This document shows positions 52,600-61,810 of a stretch of DNA of 64,000 nt, piece by piece. The position numbers and the translations under genes were made by a program. Position 1 is the stretch's first letter. The number at the start of each line of letters is the position of its first letter. The stretch comes from Roseateles puraquae (GTDB lineage Bacteria; Pseudomonadota; Gammaproteobacteria; Burkholderiales; Burkholderiaceae_C): NCBI RefSeq assembly GCF_002205845.1, contig NZ_NISI01000019.1, forward strand, positions 1 through 64,000, read 5' to 3'. Under the pieces are notes generated by a model. The model had not been told where the DNA came from, searched no databases, and saw only the letters and a list, made by a program, of their open reading frames with translations.

Positions 52600-52956
52600 C
52601 TACTTGCCGGCGGGCTGGATTTCTGTCACGACGATAGCGCCATTGATCTTGTCGGCCTTGAAGCGCACCTTGTCGCCAGCCTTCACCTGATCCAGCCAGG
52701 CGGGATCCTTGACCTGGAACACCATCGTCATGCCCGGCATCTCGAGGTTCTTAATCTCGCCATGCTTAATGGTGATCTTCTTGGTGTCCTTGTCGACCTT
52801 CTTGACCTCACCATCGGTCAACTCAGCAGCAATGCCCGTCGACGGCATCTTGCTATGGTCCATGGTCTGAGCGCGCACGGGCAGGCTCAGCGCGGCGCCG
52901 GCGGTGAGGGCCAGGCCGACGAAGGCGGCAAGAGGCAGGTTCTTCGAAGCTTTCAT
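52600..52956 (-). CDS. CusF-like periplasmic copper-binding protein
   Basis: A 118-aa protein: signal peptide (LAAFVGLALTAGAALSLPVRA) then a CusF OB-fold with GEVKKVDKDTKKITIKHG and LEMPGMTMVFQV. Ligands H and MxM are present, but the Trp that caps copper in E. coli CusF is replaced by Met (EMPGMTM). Predicted Cu(I)/Ag(I) chaperone. It lies 11 bp after DUF411 in the copper operon. Confidence 0.9.
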   Translation of the reverse strand: MKASKNLPLAAFVGLALTAGAALSLPVRAQTMDHSKMPSTGIAAELTDGEVKKVDKDTKKITIKHGEIKNLEMPGMTMVFQVKDPAWLDQVKAGDKVRFKADKINGAIVVTEIQPAGK

Positions 52957-52967
52957 GGGGATCTCCT

Positions 52968-53462
52968 TCAGGGGTAGTTTTGATAAACGCGGGTGCTGCC
53001 GTCTCTGGCCACGAGCAACACTTGATACGGATCCTTGCGGCCACCGTATTCGGGGCTGTCCATGCCCGGCGAGCCGATGGGCATGGATGGAACGGCCAAA
53101 CCCAGCGCTTCCGGCTTTTCCTTGAGCAGACGCAGGATCTCGCGGGCGGGGACATGGCCTTCCACCACATAGCCAGCCACCTCAGCGGTGTGGCAGGACG
53201 CAAGCTTCTCGGGCACGCCGAGCCGCCGGCGCGCGCCGATGTTGCCGATTTCCCGCACCTGTACGACCAGACCGCTCGAGCGAAGATGTTCGACCCAGAC
53301 CTTGCAGCAGCCACAGTTGGGGTCCTTCCAGACGGTCACCAGCGGCTGCTTTGCGTCAGGCCGCGCCAACGCGAGGCAAGGGAGCGCAAGCCCGGCCAAG
53401 CCCAGACTTAGACCCAGCACCAGCCGGCGCTGACGTTCAGTGCTTGTGATCGGCATGGCCAT
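52968..53462 (-). CDS. DUF411 protein (CopG-like)
   Basis: A 164-aa protein with N-terminal signal segment (LVLGLSLGLAGLALPCLALA) and the DUF411 core: VTVWKDPNCGCCKVWVEHL, LASCHTAEVAGYVVEGHVPA, GLAVPSMPIGSPGMD. The CxCC motif and thioredoxin-like fold suggest a periplasmic metal-binding or redox role in copper resistance. It overlaps the cupredoxin gene by 26 bp. Confidence 0.88.
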   Translation of the reverse strand: MAMPITSTERQRRLVLGLSLGLAGLALPCLALARPDAKQPLVTVWKDPNCGCCKVWVEHLRSSGLVVQVREIGNIGARRRLGVPEKLASCHTAEVAGYVVEGHVPAREILRLLKEKPEALGLAVPSMPIGSPGMDSPEYGGRKDPYQVLLVARDGSTRVYQNYP

Positions 53463-53961
53463 CTACCTTTGCAGCGCCGGCCTTGCCGGCGACGTTGACC
53501 GCACCCTTCATACCAGCGTCGTAGTGGCCGGGTTGCAGGCATGCGAAGTCGATCTTGCCGGCCTTGGTGAACTGCCACACGATCTCACCGGTCTTGCCCG
53601 GAGAGACGGTGACCATGTTGGGGTCGGCGTGCTCCATCTCCGGGTTCTTCTTCATGACCTCGTAGTGTTCCTTGAGCTCCTTCTCGGTGCCCAGCACCAT
53701 CTCGTGCTTGACCTGGCCGGAGTTCTTCACGACGAAGCGCACGGTTTCACCCTGTTTGACGTCGACGCTCGAAGGGGTGAAGCGCATCGCGTCGGTCATG
53801 TCGATCTGGACGGTGCGCGTGGCCTTGCCTGCAACACCAGGCTTGCCGATGGCGTCGCTGTCGTGGCCGTGGCCGCCGGGGTGATTGCCGCTAGCCAAAG
53901 CAGCGCCGGAAATCAGCGCGAAAGCCAGTGCCGAGAGTGCGCGGGGGGAGATGAATTTCAT
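53437..53961 (-). CDS. Cupredoxin-domain periplasmic protein
   Basis: A 174-aa protein from ATG 53961 (AAGGA upstream). Signal peptide ALAFALISGAALASG, a HPGGHGHD stretch, then a blue-copper fold: RFTPSSVDVKQGETVRFVVK, VKHEMVLG and CLQPGHYDAGM, giving the His...Cys-x4-His-x4-Met set of type 1 copper. A mature tail is His-rich (DGHADHKH). Probably an electron-transfer or copper-binding partner of the multicopper oxidase upstream. Confidence 0.9.
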   Translation of the reverse strand: MKFISPRALSALAFALISGAALASGNHPGGHGHDSDAIGKPGVAGKATRTVQIDMTDAMRFTPSSVDVKQGETVRFVVKNSGQVKHEMVLGTEKELKEHYEVMKKNPEMEHADPNMVTVSPGKTGEIVWQFTKAGKIDFACLQPGHYDAGMKGAVNVAGKAGAAKVDGHADHKH

Positions 53962-54025
53962 GACTACTTCCTTGGGATGTCGTTTCAGATTGGCGGGGTT
54001 GAACAACGGGTTCGGGTAGATCGGA

Positions 54026-55435
54026 TCAATGGCCGGAGTGGCCAGTGGGCTTGCGGACATTGACCTCAGATGGAGGGGCGGGAGTCTTGCGCGGCATCGA
54101 CTGGCCACCTTCAGCGGCGAAGCGTGCCGGTTCAGGCAGGGCTCCGCTCCACTCGAAGGCCACCTCGCCCTTGGGGTGTTGGTACCAGCCCGGATCGCTG
54201 TAGTCGCCAGCCTTCTGGTTCTTGCGTACCTTGACGATCGAGAACATGCCGCCCATCTCGACGCCCCCGAAGGGGCCCTGGCCAGTCATCATGGGCAGGG
54301 TGTTGTCGGGCAGCGGCATCTCCATCTCGCCCATATCGGCCATACCGCGCTCGCCCATCACCATGTAGTCGGGAACCAGCTTGGTGATCTTCTTGGCCAC
54401 GCTGCGGTGGTCCACGCCAATCATGGTTGGCACGTCGTGCCCCATCGCGTTCATGGTGTGGTGGCTCTTGTGGCAGTGGAAGGCCCAGTCACCTTCCTCG
54501 TCCGCCAGGAACTCGATCTGGCGCATCTGGCCGACGGCCACGTCGGTGGTGACCTCATACCAGCGCGTGCCTTTAGGTGTCGGTCCGCCGTCCGTGCCCG
54601 TCACCAGGAACTCATGCCCGTGAAGGTGGATCGGGTGGTTCGTCATCGTCAGGTTGCCGATCCGGATGCGCACCTTGTCGTTCTTGCGCACGTTCAGCGT
54701 GTCGATGCCCGGGAACACGCGACTGTTCCAGCACCACAGGTTGAAGTTCGTCATCGTCATGATCTTGGGCGTAGCAGCGCCCGGGTCGATGTCGAAGGCA
54801 TTGAGCAGGAAGCAGAAATCGCGATCAACCGCCTCGATCAGCGGATGGTTGGTCTTCGGATGCGTGACCCAGAAGCCCATCATCCCCATCGCCATCTGCG
54901 TCATCTCGTCGGCGTGCGGGTGATACATGAAGGTGCCGGGGCGGCGCGCCACGAACTCGTAGACAAAGGTCTTGCCCGGCTGAATGGACTTTTGGTTCAG
55001 CCCGGCCACGCCATCCATGCCATTGGGCAGGCGCTGGCCATGCCAGTGGATGCTGGTGTGCTCGGGCAGCTTGTTGGTGACGAAGACGCGCACCCGGTCA
55101 CCCTCGACCACTTCGATGGTGGGGCCCGGCGACTGGCCGTTGTAGCCCCACAGGTGAGCCTTCATGCCGGGAGCGAGTTCGCGCACCACGGGCTCAGCCA
55201 CCAGATGGAACTCCTTGACACCCTGGTTCATGCGCCAGGGCAGCGTCCAACCGTTGAGCGTCACCACCGGGTTGTAGGGTCGACCGGTCTGCGGCAGCAG
55301 CGGCGCCATCGTGTCGGGCTTAGTCTGCAGCACCGGTTCAGGCAGTGCCGCCATGGCCACACGGCTGACCGCAGCCGCGGAGGCCGCAGCAGTGATGGCA
55401 CCGGCACTGCGAAACAAATCACGTCGAGAAACCAT
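54026..55435 (-). CDS. Tat-exported multicopper oxidase
   Basis: A 469-aa MCO. Tat signal (SRRDLFRSAG). Four copper-ligand motifs are intact: HWHG, HPHADEM, HPIHLHGHEF and HCHKSHHTMNAMGH. Met-rich loops (MADMGEMEMPLPDNTLPMM) suggest Cu(I) binding, as in CueO/PcoA. Predicted to oxidise periplasmic Cu(I). It is shorter than PcoA/CopA (about 600 aa) and lies 15 bp after the TolC gene. Confidence 0.92.
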   Translation of the reverse strand: MVSRRDLFRSAGAITAAASAAAVSRVAMAALPEPVLQTKPDTMAPLLPQTGRPYNPVVTLNGWTLPWRMNQGVKEFHLVAEPVVRELAPGMKAHLWGYNGQSPGPTIEVVEGDRVRVFVTNKLPEHTSIHWHGQRLPNGMDGVAGLNQKSIQPGKTFVYEFVARRPGTFMYHPHADEMTQMAMGMMGFWVTHPKTNHPLIEAVDRDFCFLLNAFDIDPGAATPKIMTMTNFNLWCWNSRVFPGIDTLNVRKNDKVRIRIGNLTMTNHPIHLHGHEFLVTGTDGGPTPKGTRWYEVTTDVAVGQMRQIEFLADEEGDWAFHCHKSHHTMNAMGHDVPTMIGVDHRSVAKKITKLVPDYMVMGERGMADMGEMEMPLPDNTLPMMTGQGPFGGVEMGGMFSIVKVRKNQKAGDYSDPGWYQHPKGEVAFEWSGALPEPARFAAEGGQSMPRKTPAPPSEVNVRKPTGHSGH

Positions 55436-55450
55436 TCTTTTGCTCCTAAA

Positions 55451-56881
55451 TCATTTGGCGGGGGCAGTAGCCCCAACGATTTCGGCAGAGGCACCCCCGC
55501 CGCCCAGGCTGGGCGAGCCCACCATCGCCATGTCGAGATCGGCCTTGGCCATCCAGAAATCGCGTTGTGCGTCGATGGCGGCATTCACGGCAGCAATCGA
55601 AGCGCGTGCGTCTGCCAACAGCTCGAACACGCTGATGAACATCCCGTTGTAGAGGAGACCGTTCTCCTCTGATACTCGCTTTGCCGTTGGGACGATGTCG
55701 TCGCGGTAATGGCGCGCGATGTCATAGGCGCTGCGATAGCCCAAATAGGCCTGCCGCACCTCGGAACGCGCATCGATCGCCGTCTGCGCGGCGCGGTGTA
55801 CGCTCTGCATGTACAGCGCCTCGCTGCGAGCGACCCTCGCCGCGCCCCAGTCGAATAGCGGGATTTCGACGCTCACCGCATAGCCCGTCTGGCGAGGTGC
55901 ATCGTTGAAGGTGTTGCGCTGGTAGCCGAACTCCAACACGTTGATGAAGCGCGTCACCTTGGTCAGCCCAAGGTTCTTGGCAGTCGCCTCGGCCTGAAGC
56001 TTGGCCGCCTGAACATCCAGGCGCTGCGCCATCGCGATGTTCTCGATGTCGGGTTGATCTTTCGGCTCCGCAGGCAGATCAGGCAGCCGCTCAGGCAGCG
56101 TGAACTGCATCTGCGCACCCCACAGTCCCAGCAAGCGCACCAGGCGTTCGCGAGACCCCACCCTTGCTTGCTCCGCACGCGCAAGATTGAGCGTCGTCTC
56201 GGCAAAGAAGCCGTGCTCGCGAGCCTGCTGCAGCTTGGTCCAATTGCCCGCGAGAGCCAGGCGCTTGGCCAGTTCGGCACCGGCGTCGGCCGTTTCACGG
56301 ACGTCGCGCATGTAGCGCGATGTCTGCTCGGCGGCCACGGCGGCGTAGTAGGCCTTGCGGGTCTCGGCGGCCAGCGACAGCATCTCCATGGAGACTGCAC
56401 GCTGCGTGGCGGCAAACCGCCGCGCCTCGAGCTGGCGGGTCAGGGGCAACGCGATCAGGTGTGCCAGGTCAAATGAGAACGTGCGGTCGATCTCGCGCGC
56501 ATCGCCCTGGCGCAGCTTGGCGAAGCTGAAGCCCGGGTTGGGCAAGCGGCTGGCCTGCACCAACTCGGCTTCGGCGATACCCAGCTCCTGGAAGCTTGCC
56601 TGCAGGCCTCGGTTGTTCAGCAAGGCGATCTGCACCGCGCTATCCGCGGTGAGCGGCTGTGCGAGCAGTTCCGAGACGCGGGTGGAGACGCGGTCCTGAT
56701 CGGCATCGGTCTTGATGGCCTCGACGCTTTGGCCGAGGTGCTGCTTGGCGACCGCCTGGACAGGCTGCATGCCGCCATCGGCGCTCAGCGTGGCGCAACC
56801 TGCCAGCAGCAGCGGGGAGACGGCGAGCGCCACCAATCGCAGGCGTCGCAGGACGGGGTAAGTCGGGGAAGGCGTGGTCAT
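55451..56881 (-). CDS. TolC-family outer-membrane lipoprotein (copper operon)
   Basis: A 476-aa outer-membrane channel. Lipobox LLLAGC, then two OEP repeats (LTADSAVQIALLNNRGLQAS and GYQRNTFNDAPRQTGYAVSV). It is a second TolC-type protein in the window, unlike CusC in sequence and paired with the multicopper oxidase instead of an RND pump. TolC/MCO/cupredoxin operons of this kind occur in Burkholderiales. Confidence 0.88.
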   Translation of the reverse strand: MTTPSPTYPVLRRLRLVALAVSPLLLAGCATLSADGGMQPVQAVAKQHLGQSVEAIKTDADQDRVSTRVSELLAQPLTADSAVQIALLNNRGLQASFQELGIAEAELVQASRLPNPGFSFAKLRQGDAREIDRTFSFDLAHLIALPLTRQLEARRFAATQRAVSMEMLSLAAETRKAYYAAVAAEQTSRYMRDVRETADAGAELAKRLALAGNWTKLQQAREHGFFAETTLNLARAEQARVGSRERLVRLLGLWGAQMQFTLPERLPDLPAEPKDQPDIENIAMAQRLDVQAAKLQAEATAKNLGLTKVTRFINVLEFGYQRNTFNDAPRQTGYAVSVEIPLFDWGAARVARSEALYMQSVHRAAQTAIDARSEVRQAYLGYRSAYDIARHYRDDIVPTAKRVSEENGLLYNGMFISVFELLADARASIAAVNAAIDAQRDFWMAKADLDMAMVGSPSLGGGGASAEIVGATAPAK

Positions 56882-56890
56882 TCGTCGTCC

Positions 56891-57280
56891 TCAATTCATC
56901 TTGTGGCCTTGATGCCCTGCGGGCTGAGGCTTGGCGGCCTCGCTCTTCGGCACAGAAGCCGGCGCCGCCGGCATATCGGGTGCATCCGGTTGTCGAGCCT
57001 CCTTGGCATAAACCCGCCAGCCGCCGATGCGGCCCACGTTGTTGTTCGTGTCGACCCAGGGGGCTGGCTCCGTGTCGGCATAGGGGCGATAGCCCAGCAT
57101 CGGGGAGCGATAGATGAGTGGCGGCACCTCGACTCGCGGGTCAGCGGCGTCTGCGCGCTGTCTCTGCGTGGCGGGCTTGGGTGCTTCCGCAGAGGTTTGA
57201 GCCTGCGAGGTGGCCGACAGTGCAAGGGCGAACGTTGCCCATGCGGCGGCTACGCGATGGCGCGTGAAAACTTCAATCAT
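56891..57280 (-). CDS. Small periplasmic protein of the copper operon
   Basis: A 129-aa protein with signal peptide (AAAWATFALALSATSQAQ), an acidic/proline body and the conserved-looking stretch NNNVGRIGGWRVYAKEA near residues 79-95, ending in a HQGHK tail. I have no named family for it. It sits 9 bp before the TolC gene. Confidence 0.6.
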   Translation of the reverse strand: MIEVFTRHRVAAAWATFALALSATSQAQTSAEAPKPATQRQRADAADPRVEVPPLIYRSPMLGYRPYADTEPAPWVDTNNNVGRIGGWRVYAKEARQPDAPDMPAAPASVPKSEAAKPQPAGHQGHKMN

Positions 57281-57398
57281 GATGATCCTGCTGTTGAACC
57301 GCCGGACGTCCCGCGTCGCGTCAAGCGCGCGCAGACTTCAGCGCAAAAGGGAGTTCAAAGCGAGCACACAGCGCCGCAGTGCGGCGACGTCGCCGTGC

Positions 57399-57815
57399 TC
57401 AGGCGTGCAGGGATCGAGGGGGGCGATCGAGTCCACCGACCAGGATCCGGTCGTGTGCAACTGGCGTGGTCGCCACGACCACCGGGTGCGACCGAATCAC
57501 ATCGAAATGGATAACGGTCGACACCATGGCCGTCAGGTGGCAGCAGGAAGCACAGGCGCTGCACTTGTGGGCGTGGCCTGACTTGACGGACTTGGCGATC
57601 TCGCCGTGCGAACTCTGAGAGAGCTGCGCATGATCGTGGCCACCGTGCTCGTGGGCTTCGGCCGCATCCTCGTGGCTGTGAGGCATCTGAAGCGCCGCTT
57701 CCTGGCCTTGGTGATGAGCAGGCCCGCAGGCTGCCATGGCATGGACGGCGTAGCCCTGCAGCGGCAGCGCCACTGCAAGAACCCACGTCAACACCATGCG
57801 CAAGAATCTGCTCAT
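57399..57815 (-). CDS. Small secreted His/Cys-rich protein
   Basis: A 138-aa protein from ATG 57815. Signal peptide WVLAVALPLQGYAVHAMA, then many His residues (SHEDAAEAHEHGGHDHAQ) and HKCSACASCCHLTAM, a dense Cys cluster. It resembles the RLAL proteins in plan but lacks the RLAL end. Likely periplasmic metal binder. The 118 bp after it (57281-57398) contains nothing I recognise. Confidence 0.62.
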   Translation of the reverse strand: MSRFLRMVLTWVLAVALPLQGYAVHAMAACGPAHHQGQEAALQMPHSHEDAAEAHEHGGHDHAQLSQSSHGEIAKSVKSGHAHKCSACASCCHLTAMVSTVIHFDVIRSHPVVVATTPVAHDRILVGGLDRPPRSLHA

Positions 57816-57857
57816 TGCCAAAGTCTAAGGCCTGTTCGGCGTGCGACGGGTTCTAAA

Positions 57858-58202
57858 TCAGTATCCGATCATGACCATACGCTGCAGCGAACCGTCAGCA
57901 CGGGCCCGCTGGAGGTCGCGGATCACCTGCTCACGCGAGCGATCCGTGCCCGCTGTGCCGTCTCGTGCGCTTGCCGCGGCTGGTTGGGTCAGCGACAGGT
58001 TGCCATGTCGATCCGACTGCAGCGCCAACAGCTCGGGGCGCGACGGGGCCGTCGGCGCAATGGCGTTTTGCTCAACCTGCAGCCTCGCCTGGCTTGCGAC
58101 GGTGGCGGGAGCCCCGTTTTGACCACCGGCCAAGACGGGCAAGGCCATGGCGGCCATGATCAGTGTGGCAGCGGTGGCGCGGGCGGCGGAGAGCAGAGAC
58201 AT
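57858..58202 (-). CDS. Copper-regulated secreted protein of unknown function
   Basis: A 114-aa protein from ATG 58202 (AGGAA upstream); signal peptide TAATLIMAAMALPVLAGG, then a charged body with LLALQSDRHGNLSLTQPA and SREQVIRDLQRARADGSLQR. No Cys, His clusters or recognised domain. It is first gene behind the CopR-type box divergent to copR, so it heads the copper operon. Confidence 0.6.
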   Translation of the reverse strand: MSLLSAARATAATLIMAAMALPVLAGGQNGAPATVASQARLQVEQNAIAPTAPSRPELLALQSDRHGNLSLTQPAAASARDGTAGTDRSREQVIRDLQRARADGSLQRMVMIGY

Positions 58203-58270
58203 GGAGTTTCCTGATGCAATGAGTAGCGTGTCGGGTGGCTTAGGCACTGATTCGCAGCACCATGTCTGAC

Positions 58271-58325
58271 ACTCTAGGAAGGTCGTCTGGACAGCCACCC
58301 GTCCCGCGGATTACGAATTTGTCAT
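58271..58325 (-). promoter_or_regulatory. CopR-type box and CTAGAGT element of the copper operon
   Basis: On the minus strand the box ATGACAAATTCGTAA (58325-58311) is followed after 33 nt by CTAGAGT (58277-58271). It lies between the copper operon (minus) and copR (plus, box 35 bp before the chosen start), so one box may serve both genes. The same layout is at 30823-30877 and 62728-62781. Confidence 0.7.
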
Positions 58326-58360
58326 CTCCGCCGATTTCGCTTCCTCACAAAATGCAGGGT

Positions 58361-59041
58361 ATGAAGCTGCTGGTGATTGAAGATGAGGCCAAGCTGGCTG
58401 ACTACCTCCGCAAAGGTCTGACCGAAGCGGGCTATGCCGTAGAGGTCGCCAACGACGGCATCACGGGCCTGCACCTGGCCTTGGAGGGAGATCACGACCT
58501 CCTGCTGCTGGACAGCATGCTGCCGGGCATCGACGGACTGAGCCTTCTGGCCACGCTGCGCCGGACCAAGCAAACTCCTGTGTTGATGCTCACCGCCCGC
58601 TCAGGCATCGAGGATCGGGTGCACGGGCTGCAAACCGGGGCGGACGACTACCTCATCAAGCCGTTCGCATTCTCTGAACTGCTTGCGCGCATCCAGGTGC
58701 TGTTGCGGCGCGCAGGCCCGCGTGCGGGAGTCGAATCGACCACCTTGCAACTGGCGGACCTGGAGGTGGATCTTCTCAGGCGCAAAGCCTCAAGAGCCGG
58801 CCAGCGGCTGGACCTGACTGCCAAGGAATTCAACCTGTTGACGCTGCTATTGCGGCGTCAGGGCGAGGTGCTGTCACGGACTGAACTGGCGTCGCAGGTC
58901 TGGGATATGAATTTCGACAGCGAGACCAATGTCGTGGAAGTCGCGATTCGGCGGCTGCGCGGAAAGATGGATGTGCCTTTCGAACGGCCGCTGCTGCATA
59001 CCGTGAGAGGCATGGGCTACGTGCTGGAAGACCGGCCGTGA
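58361..59041 (+). CDS. copR: Response regulator CopR/CusR (OmpR family)
   Basis: A 226-aa two-component regulator. Receiver: E7-D8 acidic pair, phospho-acceptor D51 ([13 protein letters not shown]), LIKPF lysine. C-terminal winged helix: [20 protein letters not shown] and [15 protein letters not shown]. Start at ATG 58361 (MKLLVIEDE); ATG 58352 is also possible. It probably binds the three boxes described for the copper operon, czcE-like and copK promoters. It overlaps the kinase gene by GTGA. Confidence 0.92.
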   Translation: MKLLVIEDEAKLADYLRKGLTEAGYAVEVANDGITGLHLALEGDHDLLLLDSMLPGIDGLSLLATLRRTKQTPVLMLTARSGIEDRVHGLQTGADDYLIKPFAFSELLARIQVLLRRAGPRAGVESTTLQLADLEVDLLRRKASRAGQRLDLTAKEFNLLTLLLRRQGEVLSRTELASQVWDMNFDSETNVVEVAIRRLRGKMDVPFERPLLHTVRGMGYVLEDRP

Positions 59042-60396
59042 CGACTGTTCCGCCAAGCCGCAGGATCCCCTCGGCCCTCGGTCAGCGGCTTTCGCTATGG
59101 CTAGCCGCCCAGACCTTCGTCGGCCTCGGGCTTGTATCGCTGGCGGTCTACCTGCTGATGGTCGTCGACCTGGAGCAGCGGCAGACGGAGTCTTTGCAGC
59201 ACAAGCGGGAGCTGATCGAACACGTGCTGGACGAAGCGCGGGGGGACCGTGACCTCCAATCGCTCAAGCACAAGTTGGACGACTTCTTTCTTGGTCACCG
59301 CGACTTGGCTTTGACGCTGCGCCATCCGGACAGAACCACGCTTTACGACAACGCCGGCTCCGCCCATTCGTTCAAGGCAAATAAGCGCAGCATCTTTGAC
59401 TTGCCGCACTGGGAGCCTGGTGGCGGCACTCTGGTGGCGGAGATGGTGCTGGACATCTCCGCGGACCAGCAGTTCCTGAAACGACTGGGGCTGACGTTGA
59501 TGACCGCCTCGCTCATCGGGTCGATGATCGTGTCGGTCGGCAGCTTCCTTCTGGTGCGGCGAGGTTTGGCGCCCGTGCGCCACCTGGTCACGCAGACGCG
59601 TGGTCTCGCAGCCGAGAAGCTCCACGAGCGATTGGATGGGTCCCAGCAGCCCCGAGAGCTTCAACCTTTGGTGGAGCAGTTCAACGCCTTGCTCTCCAGG
59701 CTGAGCCGGGCCTACGCTCAATTGGAGGGCTTCAATGCCGATGTCGCTCACGAACTTCGCACCCCGCTCGCCACCTTGATCACCAGCACAGAAGTCGCGC
59801 TGCGGGATCCGGCTTTGCCGCACGCCACCGCCGACCTGCTCGGGTCCAACCTGGAAGAGCTGCGCCGCATGACGGGAATCGTCAACGACATGCTCTTCCT
59901 GTCCCACGCCAACAGTGGCACTGTCGCCCGCCGCCAGCCTGTGCAAAGCCTGGCCGCCCTGGCCGCCGACGTCGTGGAGTATCACGAGGCTGCCCTCGCA
60001 GAAGCCGGGCTGGCGGTGGACATCCAGGGGGACGGCTCCGGCAATCTCGACGCGTCGCTGCTCAAGCGGGCCCTGTCCAACCTGCTGGGCAACGCGACCC
60101 GCTACGCCACACCGCAATCCATCGTCAAGGTGCGCATCCAGGCCGCGACTCCCGGCATGCTCGAGTTGTCCGTCGCGAACAAAGGCCCAAGCATCCCGCC
60201 AGAACACCTGCCTCGCCTGTTCGATCGCTTTTACCGCGCCGATCCCTCGCGTACCCAGGCCAGCGTCAACCATGGTCTGGGTCTTTCCATCGTCGCGGCG
60301 ATCGCTCGAATGCACGGCGGTGAGCCGTTTGTGCAGTCCAATGATGACGAGACACGCGTCGGGTTGACGATGCATTCGACTCCCGACCCGACGTAG
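59038..60396 (+). CDS. copS: Sensor histidine kinase CopS/CusS
   Basis: A 452-aa membrane kinase from GTG 59038. Two TM helices ([17 protein letters not shown] and [19 protein letters not shown]) flank a periplasmic sensor domain of about 120 residues; HAMP, phospho-acceptor H238 (VAHELRTPL), then N-, G1- and G2-boxes ([27 protein letters not shown]). Cognate of CopR. Likely senses periplasmic Cu(I)/Ag(I). Confidence 0.92.
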   Translation: MTTVPPSRRIPSALGQRLSLWLAAQTFVGLGLVSLAVYLLMVVDLEQRQTESLQHKRELIEHVLDEARGDRDLQSLKHKLDDFFLGHRDLALTLRHPDRTTLYDNAGSAHSFKANKRSIFDLPHWEPGGGTLVAEMVLDISADQQFLKRLGLTLMTASLIGSMIVSVGSFLLVRRGLAPVRHLVTQTRGLAAEKLHERLDGSQQPRELQPLVEQFNALLSRLSRAYAQLEGFNADVAHELRTPLATLITSTEVALRDPALPHATADLLGSNLEELRRMTGIVNDMLFLSHANSGTVARRQPVQSLAALAADVVEYHEAALAEAGLAVDIQGDGSGNLDASLLKRALSNLLGNATRYATPQSIVKVRIQAATPGMLELSVANKGPSIPPEHLPRLFDRFYRADPSRTQASVNHGLGLSIVAAIARMHGGEPFVQSNDDETRVGLTMHSTPDPT

Positions 60397-60423
60397 CGCC
60401 GCAAGGCACCGCCTCGCCCCTCT

Positions 60424-61686
60424 CTAGAGCGCCTGGGAAATCTCCAGGAGCGGCTTCAGCCCCGAGCCAAACCGCCCGATCGCCTCCCGGTGCTGCTGCA
60501 GCTGGCTGTACGGCAGATACCGGATGCCGAGTTCAGAGACCCGCGAGAACGCCGGACGGCGCAATTGCTGGGCCACCTCGTCACGGCGGTTGTCCGGTGC
60601 CACCAGGAAAAGCGTGCTCTTCGCGCCGACCTCGGTGCCCAGGGCCAGATCCAGCATCCGCACGATGCCGGAATAGATGGACGTCGAGTGCTCAACCTCA
60701 AACGCCGCCGCCACCGACTGCGTTGCGGCATCGACCCAGACCACATCGATCAGCTTCACCGCTTCGGCGCCGGCTTGGGCGCCGACCGGCAACTGCGTCA
60801 GGCATCCGTCGCCCAGGGGCACGCCCTGATGCAGCCTCCCGCGATCGTTTGACGCGATCCAGACCGCGTAGCCCAACGAGCGCCCCATGTCCCGCAGCCA
60901 ACTCTGGATCTCGGTGTGGCTGGTGTCGCTCTCCCTTTCAGCGGCCCACTGCCTCTGCGCGGCTGCGGATTCCTGGCGCACCTTGTCCAGGTCCTCCTCC
61001 CAGGAACGCATCCCGCCCACATCGCCCGGACGCGGCGGTGCCGGATAGCGCCCGCTGCCCACGTCGAACATGAGGCCCGCGATCGCGCCGAGATCGTTGG
61101 ACAGCCGCGTCCGATGCTCGCCGTTCAACCGGATCGCTCCTTCGCGCATGGACAGGTAGTGGTCCCAGCGCCCCAGCTTCACATTGCCACCGGTGATGGC
61201 GTTGTAGCCCTTCACGATCGCCGTGTTGAATGGCATGACCAGCGTCGGGTGGATGAAGTACAGCAGGTTGGCCACGGCCGGCCCCAACCCTTTGATCTTG
61301 AGGGCGTCAATACGCTGGATGGCCGCGATCACCGCCTCGGCCGTGTCACAGCAGTCGCAGGCATTCAACAGCCGCGAGAACGCGCGCTGGTTGTCGCCGT
61401 TCTCGTAGATGTCGGGAATTCGCAGCTTGGGTTTCCACAGGAAAGCGTGGTCGGCCCCCTTGAAGATCTGGCGCTGCTCGGCGACCGAACCCACCACCGT
61501 CTCCAGGGACGAGCCGCGGTATTGGTTGCCGAAGGTCCCGGCATCGATATCGCGAACCACCTGCCCGATGCCACGCCTGATCGAGCGGAAGTTCTTGAGC
61601 CGCTCGTCCCAGAGGAACCAGCTGTTGAAGCTGCTGTGCGGATCGGCCTTCCAGTGATCGATCAGAATCGAGAGGTTTTCCGTCAT
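60424..61686 (-). CDS. HhH and PD-(D/E)XK-like nuclease (restriction-endonuclease-like)
   Basis: A 420-aa protein with no partner methylase of clear type next to it. The centre has a helix-hairpin-helix-like IKGLGPAVANLLYFIHP. The C-terminal part has IDVVWVDAATQSVAAAFEVE followed by HSTSIYSGIVRMLDL: the spaced D...ExE pattern of PD-(D/E)XK nucleases, here with the FEVEHSTSIYSG motif known from restriction-enzyme-like proteins. Function, a solitary defence or repair nuclease, is inference. It converges with copS and is divergent from the methyltransferase. Confidence 0.62.
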   Translation of the reverse strand: MTENLSILIDHWKADPHSSFNSWFLWDERLKNFRSIRRGIGQVVRDIDAGTFGNQYRGSSLETVVGSVAEQRQIFKGADHAFLWKPKLRIPDIYENGDNQRAFSRLLNACDCCDTAEAVIAAIQRIDALKIKGLGPAVANLLYFIHPTLVMPFNTAIVKGYNAITGGNVKLGRWDHYLSMREGAIRLNGEHRTRLSNDLGAIAGLMFDVGSGRYPAPPRPGDVGGMRSWEEDLDKVRQESAAAQRQWAAERESDTSHTEIQSWLRDMGRSLGYAVWIASNDRGRLHQGVPLGDGCLTQLPVGAQAGAEAVKLIDVVWVDAATQSVAAAFEVEHSTSIYSGIVRMLDLALGTEVGAKSTLFLVAPDNRRDEVAQQLRRPAFSRVSELGIRYLPYSQLQQHREAIGRFGSGLKPLLEISQAL

Positions 61687-61810
61687 GGTTGGGCAACGGT
61701 GGCGATGTCGGGCGCCGCATTGTCAGGTACGTCCGCGGGCCCTCGGCCTGTCCCACATCGATGGTCGCGCGCCGCGAGCGCGGCATACCCGCTGAGGCGA
61801 GCCCCATGAA

